42,198 bases of DNA. Origin: Chara braunii (taxonomy: Eukaryota > Streptophyta > Charophyceae > Charales > Characeae). This document shows positions 30,410-40,800 of the stretch, in pieces. Below the pieces are notes generated by a model. That model did not search any database and was not told the origin of the DNA. It was given only the letters and a program-made list of their open reading frames with translations. Position numbers and translations under genes: made by a program. The DNA lies in NCBI GenBank assembly GCA_003427395.1, contig BFEA01000816.1, positions 455,029 through 497,226 of the forward strand, written 5' to 3'. The first letter of the stretch is position 1. Each line of letters starts with the position of its first letter.

Positions 30410-31618
30410 TCATTGGCCCCGGCCCCCATTACCCTGCCCGCCTTGTCCTTGGCCTCCTCCCCCGGCCACACTAGCTTGCGAGGCCTGCTGGGAGGGCGGC
30501 GGTTGAGCCACGGGCTGACTTTGAGCCGTCGGGTACCTCGGGGGGCCCATACTTGCGAATGGGCCTGAATAGGGGACCATGTGCCCCGCGTGGGCCTGAC
30601 TCCCTTCACACGAGATGCAGTGGTTACAACTGGGCCAGGGCGTAGATTGGCAATGCGGCACCCAATGTCCATAAGATGGCGGCGGCCCCATGTGCCATGA
30701 TCCGGCTGGCGCGGGCGCTGGGGCGGCCGCGGCGACAGGTGGTGGTGTGGCAGGGGCTTGGGGAGCCTGCCCTTTCCCTGATCCCTGTCCCCCCAGTAGC
30801 AGATTACGCTGCTTCCTCTGGGCCTTAGTCAGGGCTTGGGAGCCCGTCTCCCCTCCGCCGTAGTCTTCGCGCCCTTCCTCCTCATCTACTACTCCTGACG
30901 CCCGGCCTTGGGCCACTGCCACCACTCTTTTCTGTAGTTCTGCTTCGCTATCATACCCCAGTGCCGCCAACACGTCCGTGACTATTCTCTTCACCCCTGG
31001 GGTCCCGGATGCAGTAACATCCCTCTCCTTCCTCTTGCGCCTTTGCAGCCTCATTTGGTGCTGCTCCACCTGGTCCAGGCTCCCTTCTTCCACTCCCTTC
31101 TCAATGGTTGCCCAGGTGAGCCTCTCGCTTCCTTCCCCATACTTCGTCAGCTCTGTGGCCTCCGAGCCTATAAGCAGCCCCAAAAATGTGGCGCACTGCG
31201 CCTCCTCAGAAATCCCGTGCACTTTCCTCGCCCTTTTCTTGAACTCGTGCACAAACGCCCCAATGGTAGAGAAGTCTTCCTTGTTCATGGTCAGCAGGCC
31301 GTCCCCCAGGCTATACTTCCTTCGCATTAGGTCTCCAAACTTTGCCCAACTGCCACCGGTGGCGTCCACAACCTTAGTTACTTCCCGATGGTGACTGTGC
31401 AAGACATACCTCAGGACCCGCTGGAGCTTGACCTCATCTGACAGTCCCACCAACGCCTGCTCTGTCACATCCAACCAATCAGATACCCGATCCCCTTTGA
31501 AGTGAAATGTCTCGACCTTCGGGACATTACTTGGCGCCCTCTCGCGCTTCTCCAAGCCATTGATGAGGTCGTCGACAGTCAGAAGCTTTCTCCCACCGTC
31601 TGCCATCTCCTCTGGCAT
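30410..31618 (-). pseudogene. Gag capsid region
   Basis: True ATG at 31618-31616, about 380 bp downstream of the primer binding site. Residues 35-185 fit a Ty3-type Gag capsid (VETFHFKGDRVSDWLDVTEQAL, WAKFGDLMRRKY, FSTIGAFVHEFKKRA, FLGLLIGSEAT). A basic QRRKRKERD stretch follows near 192-200, then Ala/Pro/Gly-rich sequence with CNHCISC, His and Met residues. It ends at TGA 30410-30412, after which the same frame goes on. Gag would form the cytoplasmic particle. Confidence 0.9.
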
Positions 31619-31998
31619 TTTGACCGATCACCTCNGGCTTCAAACTTCCTGTTATAAGAGACGATGGGACAGAGGACCCCACTCAGCGACTCAACCTTTC
31701 ATGACCCTATCGGGTTGACCACCTTAGACACCCCACACTCTAGACCTGGCAGGCACTCCTTCTCCTACTTCCTTTGGGCTCACCTAGATAACACCTAACC
31801 TCCCCATAGGACTTCCCCACATACTTACTTCATTCCAGCTGTCAACCAAGCCGCCAATCAATCAATCATCCAACCTATAGTCACTTAGATCACCTTACAT
31901 ACATCTCATAGTCCTTCTCTTATTCACTCATATGCCTAGTTTCGCTTACTCTCATACCCGGATGTCGTTCCACCAGGGACAACGGTAGGCTTCCATTA
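31619..31998 (-). other. 5' leader of the element
   Basis: Untranslated stretch between primer binding site and Gag start, without a long frame. The minus strand has GAAGTAAGTATG, a candidate splice donor with GT at 31828-31827, which could serve the acceptor before the second ORF. Confidence 0.5.
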
Positions 31999-32016
31999 TC
32001 CCCGGCAACGGCGCCA
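31999..32016 (-). other. Primer binding site, tRNA-Asp type
   Basis: The + strand TCCCCGGCAACGGCGCCA equals the 3' 18 nt of plant-type tRNA-Asp(GUC) with CCA as I know it. The minus strand therefore carries the complementary primer site. It lies two bases from the LTR end, as expected. Confidence 0.9.
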
Positions 32017-34273
32017 CCTGTCGGGCGCATCGGTCCGGCACCGCACGCGGCAGTGCGGGACCCTCTCGGCCGCGTCACGTAGGAGTTGGACCAAACTCGT
32101 CACAAACACACAAAAGGAGCTTCCTTAGGTCGCTCCGGCCGAGTGCGCCAGCCATACCTCTCGCGAGCCCCTACGACAGGATAGGGCCTACGCGAGGCAC
32201 ATCTTACCTCCACCTTACGGGACCTGTCACCTCCCTTCGGTGGGCGTATCCCCACCGAGCTACCAGTCCACAATACGAAAGCTACTCGGTTGCAATCGCA
32301 GAGGTGGACCAGCCGAGGGCGTTTCTTGTTCGCTGTAGCATAGGGGGTACGCGCGGTAATACGCCTATCGGACCCGCACGCGAACCGACACCTGGGGGGG
32401 CTGAAGTCCCAAGCGAGGCTNGACGNCGGTCGACTAGGACGCATCCCACACACCACGCGCACACCACTCTGCNAACACCAAAATAAAACACACAGACGCA
32501 TACGCACGAAACGANACCACACGGACAATGCGACACAAACAACGCGACAACGCTCCTAGCCCCTCAGTAGCCATCCCATAACTTTTCGATACGGAAATCA
32601 AATAGGCGCCACGCGCGAGACNTGATATAAAAATCGCGCGGAGGCAGGGCTAACTCATGTCGACTCGCAATGCAAGCGTACGCAAGCGGTCGCAGTGATG
32701 GCGTACTGTGTAGTACCCATACTCACGCGGTCCTCGTTAATCTCGAGGGTCACATTCGACACCCAAGTGTCGGTTGACACGCGCCTTAAGGGTTAATCTT
32801 TCGACGCTAGACAACCGCCATGCGCGGTTGAGGACCACACACCCTCTTCTGCACCCTTATGCAGAGTGGGTGGTACACAGGCCCATGCCTGTGGTGGTAG
32901 TCGTCTCTCGCGGCCCTAGGGGTGAGTCCTCCCCGGGGCCTGGGCGAAAGTCAAGGGGTTTGACTTTGACGGCTGCCACGGACTACAACATCCAACCATA
33001 AAAATCTCTAAGAAGCAACAAAACTCGCACGGGCCCAAGAAGGGGGGGGTAGGGCAAAGGTCTCCTGGCCCTTAAGACAAAAACTCATGGCCTTGGGACA
33101 CACTTCCCTTCTATGGGCGGTGCCGGCGGCCTATAATACTCCCAAGCGCTGCACCTACGCGCGAGCCCGGCAGTCCCATAACTTTTAGACGCCGGGGCGG
33201 CGAGGCGTCGCGTGCAGGGCTTTGATATAAAAGTGCGCGGCCGCAGGCCACCCCTATGTCAACCACTGATACCAATCATATGTGGTAACTGCGGCTTAGG
33301 CCTCGCGATATTGAATGGCTAAAGGAACTCATCGCGAGGGGTTACTCCTCACGATATTGTTCGGCTGAAGGACACGCCGTTCGGCCCTTGCGACGTTCCC
33401 ACCTTTCGGGTGGAATGTTCCGCCGGTCAAAGTAAATAGGCTCCATGCAAGGGGGGGTTCCTCCTCTTCAGGGCCTAGGGCTTGGGATGTCCTCGACAAG
33501 GACCTCGAATCCCGGTCCAGGGCCAACGTACGACTGGGAAAGCCCCAAGACGCAAATAGGCAGAAGGGAGGGTCTTCCCTGTCTCTCAATCCCAACTCCC
33601 ACGCGGTTGTTAACATGACCTCTTAGGCCTCCCTAACACTCATTATACGTATATCCACGCATACATACGGGGGGGGGATAGAGTTATGACGATCACTTCT
33701 CACGGGCACAGTGGGACTCCTCACAACCATGTATATGAATTATGGAATCGCAGGCAGTCCAAATCCAAAATCCGAGCCACAGGACATACCTGCAACCACA
33801 CCAAGAATCAAGCGACAAAACACGCACTACACGGAGTCAACCCCAACCATTCTCTATGCTCATACCCCTTCGCTTTAGTCATGCAAGCCCCAACTGCCAG
33901 TCCAACCAACCTCAATTAAATACTTAGTACCTTTGTTAAATGGCCATTCAATAAAAGTCCGGGTGAAACCCCTAACAAACAGTAAAAACCACCAGGACTA
34001 AAGCCTTTTAGGTTGAGTATGGGGAATGAGTTGAAATTGAGTCGAAGACCGACGAATCGGCAACCGACCTGTTATCAGTGATAACAGAAGATGATCCTCA
34101 AGGGATTAAGCTGAATCTAGTCCTGATCTTGAATCAGACACCCCAAAGGGCCTGTAACACAAGATAGGTTAAGTGCCCACGCTAAATCATCAGCATATAG
34201 CGAATACAACTCCATAACATATTCTCACTCAAATCCTCCTAGCTGGCTAAGCCTAAATCTACCTCGAGGCGGT

Positions 34274-34447
34274 GCCCAAAACAAATGCAGACTCTGGCTG
34301 GATCTCCCCTATTCAGGGTGGATTGCCAGAATCGCCACCTGTCAAAATATAATCTAACTCTTCTAAATCAAGAAAATTTCGGCAGCGCTTCCCGTAGAAA
34401 AAATGTATTTCCAAAGTTTGTATCAGCCCAAATATGAAAACAAAAAT
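34274..34447. repeat. Extra 174-bp segment, right LTR only
   Basis: Absent from the left LTR after position 14323. It holds one more unit of the ~122-bp tandem array (AAATTTCGGCAGCGCTTCCC) preceded by CGCCACCTGTC, which also occurs at the primer-site/LTR junction (32012-32022). Unequal exchange between array units is the simplest explanation. Confidence 0.8.
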
Positions 34448-34923
34448 AATCTCCAACTTTGGAAAACTAAATTATATCTAACTCCCTGAATAGGTAGAAA
34501 TTTGGACGGCACTCCCTTTAGAAAGAGAGGCTTCCCAGATTTATACTAGGTGAGTAATGAACTCACATGGCAACTTGAGTTCGACTTAGACAAGTTTTCA
34601 CTAACTCCTTAGTTTTTGCATAAATTTCGGCAGCACTCCCTTTAGAAAAGTGTTATTCGAAAATTTACACAAGGCTAAGTTCAAAATCTGAAAATAACCC
34701 TGACTTCTCAAGGTCCAATTTTGTCTAACTCCCTGAATTAGTAGAAATTTGGGCAGCACTCCCTTTAGAAAAGAAGACTTTCCAAATTTTTACTAAGTCG
34801 GATATAAAGAATAGATAAGTTGAACTTTGACAAGTCAAAAGTTGACTAACTTCTTAGATTCGTAGAAATTTCGGCAGCGCTTCCCGTAGAGAAAGTAGCT
34901 TGCCAAGATTTATACAAAGTCGA
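34447..34923. repeat. ~122-bp tandem array, right LTR
   Basis: Four units match the array in the left LTR; together with the unit in 34274-34447 there are five. Confidence 0.8.
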
Positions 34924-35212
34924 GTATAACAAAAGATCCCAGAAAATGCAAGAATTGATCAAAGTAAAAAAAAGTTAGCTCAGCAAATGCAGGAATTGAC
35001 CTAACTCCTATCGTTCTAGCACGTGGCGAGCCTTTAAAGCAACTACCTGTCAACCTGAAACCAAGACCAAGTGGTAATCTCACTCAGCCGCATGTAGGCC
35101 AAACCACAAAGGTAAGTACTATCACCATCCCCAAGTCAATCTTTTAAACAAACACTAGTTCATAATCTCTCAGTGAGTTATCCCCTCATACCTAGCTTAC
35201 GTAAGGCATAGG

Positions 35213-36168
35213 TAAGGGCACCTGAACTTACAGAGCGCACCATACTTAGCCAGGCCTAAAGTCAGAATACCTANNCTTATAGAGCGTTCTGACTCNGCCA
35301 AATATACACAAACAGAGGGCACANCTACTTCTCTCTTCTTTGGGCATATGACTAGACCACTCTAGTCNCNCTGAACTGTTTAAATAGCCAAATNTTATAT
35401 ACCTCTCTTGAACTTAGTNTTCAAAGGGACATAAGGCTGAGCCGCTCGACTTAGAACACTGTTCAGCCTGCCCAAGTTTACCCTCAATTATATCTTTTTA
35501 GTTGTACTCTCTTCAGTTATGATAAGCTATAGTCAGGCTACCTAAACTTATAGAGCGGCCTGACTAGCCTGTTCGTAATGAAGTAATAATACAGTATANC
35601 CAGATTATACCATTGGGTTCCTGCATGTGCGAGGCATTGTACAAGACTACCTAAACTTATAGAGCGGTCCGATCCTCTGCCAGGTTNATTCCTTTCTGAT
35701 NCAATCTGTGCGAGGCAGTGGGATAGGCTACCTAAACTTATAGAGCGGNNTGTCCCCTGCCAAAATTAATCCCTCAAAACAAAACAGGAGAAGGGNTGAA
35801 CCACCTAAACTTATAGAGCGGTTCAGACCTCCTTGTTNAAAATCAAAGAAACTGAGGGAACCCCAAATAAAACGAGGCAACCCAAGGTANNTAAACTTAT
35901 AGAGCGTNTTGGGTCCCTGAAAGTCACCCACAGTCANACCCTTACAANTCAAAGCAGTCAGGACACCTAAACTTATAGAGCGTCNTGACCCTTCATGCAA
36001 TTCACAACACCAAGTCTCCCCAAACTTATGGGGACATCCCAGCCCTCCAGAGCTTCAGGCTANCTAAACTTATAGAGCGGCCTGAGGCTCCATGCAGTCC
36101 AAAAATAAACAAAGCGTTGGGCTTCCCCAAACTTAAGGGGACCTCCCAGCCTTAATGACCCAGTCAAG
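35213..36168 (-). repeat. Stem-loop array with constant loop, right LTR
   Basis: Counterpart of 15090-16045 at an offset of 20123, with the same stems and loops. In element sense it begins about 220 bp after the TATA-like box at 36392-36397, so it would be transcribed near the 5' end of the RNA if that box is used. Confidence 0.9.
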
Positions 36169-36391
36169 CTGCACACAATACTGCCTTCCTCCCAACCTTC
36201 CCCCAGATGCACCCATCTCATTCGCAGTCTGCTTTCAAGCAATCAACAGACTGAAACTGAGATTTGCCCACACATTCTTTTATTTCGGTCTGACTTATGT
36301 CCTAAATATCAAACTCAGAAACCAAGTACAGGATCCACACAATACTCCCAGTCAAACATAGAGAGATGTACANGTAGGGGTTATAGTTGGG

Positions 36392-36397
36392 TTTATA
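36392..36397 (-). promoter_or_regulatory. TATA-like box, right LTR
   Basis: Minus strand CCTTTTATAAACCC, identical to the left copy. In the 5' LTR it would drive the full element. It divides a presumed U3 of about 3.8 kb from R/U5 of about 4.3 kb. Confidence 0.35.
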
Positions 36398-38541
36398 AAA
36401 GGAGTCAGGGAATTACCACTNAGTTCCCTGCCTCCAGGACTCCGCNTGAGTCCCGGCAGAGCTCCCGCAATCGGTGGGGCCAACCTCCCACAGAGGCCTT
36501 GGCGCGGTTTACGGGCCACACGCCCGCCGACCGCCTTCCTCTNAGGGCCAAAGGACCAGACTTTAGAGTAAGAAGGGCAGGATAAGAGGGAGTAAGACTC
36601 TCAGACTCAGGAAGGACACACTCAACCTCGCGCGAGAGGGTCTTCAATCCTTCAACGCCTGAGGGCCCCTCAATGGCGGCCAAAACGCAACAACTCGGTC
36701 AAGACGCAGTCAAACCGCTGGGTCCAACCTCCCTAACGAATTCCCAAATCGCGGCAATAGCCCCCTTCTCCCCCACTTCACCACACTGCCCTGGTTCCCG
36801 GCTCACCTCCGCACTGGTAGGTGTTCACCATAGCCCCCCCCCCTTTTTCGATAGTCCAACTTATAGGCCGTTCAACGCAGTGGCTACCAGGCAAACCCCC
36901 AACCCGTATTCTGCCCCTCGCCGCTCCAACTAGCACGATAGGTAGTGCTTTGGTCAAACTGCTACGTCTGTAACTCGCGCGGCTTGTACCCACTTACCCC
37001 ATACAATAGGCTGAACAGCGCACCGNCCACTAGTCGAGCAAACAATCCTAGAACCTTCCTCAGACGCACAGTGACCCTGCTCCAATACTCAGCGGATCAC
37101 AACNAACCNTTTTGTCTCATNAACGCGGCCAACTGTGCCACACATCCAAACCAAACGGGCCTGCATGTGGCACGGGCATGAATAGGGTGGCTCTCCCGTT
37201 TGCTCTCGGGGGCATTCACTGCTCCTCAGCTTCGGCTCATCCCGTATTGCCAGTTCGTNCCTNGAGGTAANCCCTCTCCCCCTCTCTCTCCNTCCCTGAC
37301 CGTGCACTNCNTCACCTTGCACTTGTGCNCTTCTATNGTACGAATTTNGCCNCTCGTATTGGCCAGGTGCGGTCGCAAGTCAGCTTTCATTACTCAATCT
37401 TGGTTCAGACTGTATCACCAGCTTGGTCATGCTCGTAGAGGCTAGCNGGAGCCACTTCNATCAACAGGANGAGCGACGAGCCGAGCAGCAGGTAAGCCTC
37501 TAACCTNGCGGCTGTCCCCATGCTACTTGCTTCGCCGGTTCNAATGAATCTTCCGNTGGAANGNGGGTAGGTACGNCCCCAAATTTTNCCCCAGCCCGTT
37601 NCCCCGTCCGTAATACACCGCACAGCTTGTTNGTTCAGCCACCACCAGGTAGACCCCCGTTCTCCCTCTCTACCTTACTCGGAGATGAGCCCCGACTCAC
37701 GGCTGGCTCCTCCCTATGGCTGCTGAAATCGGGAAGNNAAAATCGAGATGGACCTTCCGCTAGAGGTCGGCCAGGTGCGTGAACACTTCGCCGAACCACA
37801 CCGTCCCCCCGCACAACACCTTCTTTAGCNAACACTTTTTCTACTAACTTTCTNCAAAATCTAACTACGAATTCGGGGTCGCCCGCCCNGAAAACCCCCN
37901 GTTACCACCTCCCCTTCCCAATCTCACGGAGAAGCGCGCGGGAGCTTCACCCTCCTTCCCGACATTCTTCCATCCGCCACAACTCGCGCAGTCTACTTCC
38001 CTACTAACTCTTACCTTACTAACCTATTGCCAAAACNAAAGCTANCACTAAATTCGCCCGGTATAAAAACCTCTGTTCAGCACTNTACTTNGCCCGATTT
38101 CATAGGGAGTNGGGCGNGATAACGAGCTTCTNCTCCTGNCATATCCACGCCCCTCGACACCACCGCGCACTAACTCTCGAACCAACTCTAATTCCTTACC
38201 TCTAACGGTAAATCTAACGCTACGAACATGCTCGCCCGCATCCAAAACCTCAAAATTGCATCTTCCCTCGCTCGATTCAGTCGAGGAACGAGCGAGCCAT
38301 CTCTTCCCCACCTCGCCCAGTCCTACTCCCCGCCTACGCCATCTCCATTTCCGCCTGCATGCACCCGGCGCGAGATCGTGCCCGGGTTCATCCGCCCCCT
38401 TCAGCGCCTACCCGCTTAGCCCATCGCAACTCCGAATGCCCCCAGCGCGACCAACCGTCCCGGTTCAATCGCCCTTTCTCCTTCCTACCTTCGTTGTCCT
38501 ATCCGCCCCGCCGTAGCACTCTGCCCGCGGCGTTCGTCTGA

Positions 38542-38555
38542 TGGTGACGTCACCA
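38542..38555. promoter_or_regulatory. CRE-type palindrome, right LTR
   Basis: TGGTGACGTCACCA, conserved with the left LTR. Confidence 0.4.
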
Positions 38556-38617
38556 CCGGCCCCTCCAAGCCGCGCAGTCCGATAATCTGCTAAATGCCGA
38601 ACAACCGTCCGGCCGAT

Positions 38618-38709
38618 GGCCTCCTCCCGTTTGTACGATTCGCGCCCGACGTCGGGGCCACGCTAGTCTCCTCCGTATCGTTCCAACCTTAACGGATGTC
38701 CCGAAGGAC
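38618..38709 (-). pseudogene. U6 snRNA-derived sequence A, right LTR
   Basis: Counterpart of 18495-18586. The 5' stem-loop, GGAACGATAC and ACTAGC are kept; the ACAGAGA box is ACGGAGG in both LTRs. The copies differ in the palindrome flank (CCCGACGTCGGG here). Confidence 0.8.
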
Positions 38710-38879
38710 CTCGGTCGGGGCGATACCCCACGGCGACCCCAAAAGTCACTCGGCCTTACCTACGTCCGGGTTCACGCAGATCGCCTCCGCCTTACTCAGA
38801 TTTCCTCCCAAGGAGATCTGCCACGGCAAAGCCCACTCGCCCCACTCTTTCCGCGTGAACCTGGCCCCTCCTTCGGGGC

Positions 38880-38920
38880 TTATGCATGAGAATCTTTGCA
38901 TAGGGGCCAGGCAAATCTCC
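38880..38920 (-). pseudogene. U6 snRNA-like fragment C, right LTR
   Basis: Counterpart of 18783-18823, same sequence. Confidence 0.45.
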
Positions 38921-39031
38921 CCAGCGTTGTTTCCCCCTGATCTCCCCTGTACCGCATCAGCAAGTTAGCCAGTTCTGCACGACTTAACCCCTGCGGATCC
39001 CCGTTTTACCTATACCCGGCCCGTTTCTTGG

Positions 39032-39127
39032 TCGGGTTCATTCCCGTTTATGGGTGTCCCCTGTTGCGCAAAGACCATGCTAGGCTTCTCTGTATCATCC
39101 CAATTTTAACGAACGCCCCGAAGGGCT
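39032..39127 (-). ncRNA. Full-length U6 snRNA-like sequence B, right LTR
   Basis: Counterpart of 18934-19029, with two differences I can see: GAAGACTAGC is GAAGCCTAGC here, and a C/T change lies before TAAAATTGG. ACAGAGA and the AGC triad stay intact although the surrounding LTR differs by several percent. Confidence 0.85.
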
Positions 39128-40174
39128 TGGGGCCGGCTGGCGCCGCTTGGCCATCGCAACGGCTAACTGTCGAGTGGACCCAGCCGCAAAACGATCCGAC
39201 CAACCCTCTGCCCCCTTTCCTTTGTGCGCACCCAGCGCGACCCGCGTCCGGGTTCATTCCGAACCCACGCCGCGACCGAGCAAAACCCTCCCCCACATCA
39301 TCCCAGATCTACCGAATGCCCCAGAGGAGCTTCGCTACCCCAGCGCCTCACGACCCCTCTGCGACTTAAGTAGCCTTCGTGCTACCCTGCCCCTCGACTG
39401 CTAAGCACGGATCTGGCCTCCTTTCGGGGCCGGATTCGAGCGGTTACGCCTCCTTCCCATACGACCGCGATGAGTAATAGTCCAGAAGCTCGGCACAAAT
39501 AAGTTTATACCTAGGTGGGTGCACACGACCCCGCAAGGTGCGCATCACTCGGGTAGGGGCCTCGGCCCTTATAACAATGAGAAAAAAGGCAAAGGGGATA
39601 GTCCTATCAGCCCATCAACCCCTCAAGCCTTACCGCCGCGCTCCTCCGCTCCTTCTGCATGTTGTTGGCCTCGATCCCTACGTCCACTGCGTACCCGTCC
39701 AATACTGTAACCAATAGGGCTAAGCCCAAGCCTGAGACCAGCAGGCGCGGCTTCACATACAAGGTGGTACCACACGGCGCTCCGGGCCAGGATACCGCTC
39801 CGGCCACTCTTTCGACCCACATTCGTACCCGAGGCCCCTAACCGTCCACGCCGGGCCACCGCCCCTCGCCGTGGCCGTCCCATGCGCCTACCGGCACGCG
39901 CGCCGACCAAAAAAAACGGACCTTCACCCCCTAATCAATCTCGTGGCTTTAGTATGGGTCGGCCGGCTACCCCGACCGCCCACTTAATCAGAAAAATCAC
40001 AAGCGCGCCTTAAAATTGCGCGCCCACGTACCTCCTACCGGGACAAGGCAGACCCTTGCCTACGTGCGGGCGACCCTCACATTTTCCCGCACGGGCACTC
40101 AAGATCCAGGTTAACCAAGCCTTTCTGTCACGTGCAAAAACCAGGGCGGATACCCTTGTAAGGGTATTCGCGCC

Positions 40175-40350
40175 GACAACATCCTCTGCCACCAAACAGC
40201 GAAAACACCCCTAACCATTTACGTGAAACACACCACCAACCACCCCCCCCTGAATTGCCCCGGCGGGATGATTGAGGTGGCGGTGGTTGGTGGTGTGTTT
40301 CACGTGGGTGGTAAGGGGTGTTTTGTTTGTCGGGTGGTCGAGGACGTTGT
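40175..40350. repeat. Imperfect inverted repeat abutting the LTR
   Basis: Arms of about 69 bp (40175-40243 and 40282-40350) share CGTGAAACACACCACCAACC, AAAACACCCCT and GACAAC-x-TCCTC in inverted orientation. The arm starts within the last four LTR bases (GACA). The right arm contains a CACGTG G-box. Confidence 0.8.
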
Positions 40351-40697
40351 CGGGGCGCACGGGGCGCGAGGTGGTGCAGCGGGGGGTATAGAGGGGGGTA
40401 GAGGGGGTCAGGCAAAAAAAATATTTTTTTTCGTTCCAATTGCGCGGGCTTGGTTGCCCACGTGTCCGATGCCCCGGGGACCTGTCCCGTTGTTTCAAAA
40501 CCGCCGGGAAGACCCCTGTTTTTAATTCAACGGGAATTCAACGCGGCTCACTGGGAATTGTTGAGGTACAAGACGTCACGGTGCACTTGGCCGAGTGCAT
40601 TCGCACAGGGTAGCTTTTTGCCCTCAACGTAATAAGCTTGCAATCTGGATTTGAAGCATGATTCTTTCTCTCTTCTTTTTGTTGGGATTTGGAGCAT

Positions 40698-40739
<42 letters not shown>

Positions 40740-40800
40740 CTTCTAGATACAGGTCAGGTAAGCAACTTTTTTTGTGCCTTTTCTGCGGCTGTGGCGACCG
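40351..40800. other. Flanking non-coding DNA with T-tract
   Basis: No gene seen. A pure (T)36 run lies at 40699-40734. It may be the tail of a retroposon read on the minus strand. Confidence 0.5.

Larger units (their letters stand above)
12662..40178 (-). mobile_element. Giant Ty3/gypsy-type LTR retrotransposon (~28 kb)
   Basis: Two long direct repeats (visible 12662-20078 and 32019-40178) flank an 11.94-kb interior with a primer binding site and Gag, protease, RT, RNase H and integrase, in that order on the minus strand. RT before integrase defines the Ty3/gypsy order. LTR termini are TGTCGG...CGACA. From the right LTR the left one should start near 12069, inside the gap. A second Gag-like ORF follows pol. 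No convincing polypurine tract adjoins the 3' LTR at 20079. The right outer flank starts ACATC, but the left flank is hidden, so a target duplication cannot be tested. Confidence 0.92.
32019..40178 (-). repeat. Right-hand LTR (5' LTR in element sense), complete, 8160 bp
   Basis: It begins TGTCGGGCGC at 32019, next to the primer binding site, and ends GCGCCGACA at 40178, giving short inverted termini. Collinear with the left copy. It carries the only visible copy of the 593 bp lost in the gap. Many ambiguous bases coincide with those of the left copy (for example 35274-35275 and 15151-15152), which suggests that the assembler shared reads between copies. Confidence 0.95.
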
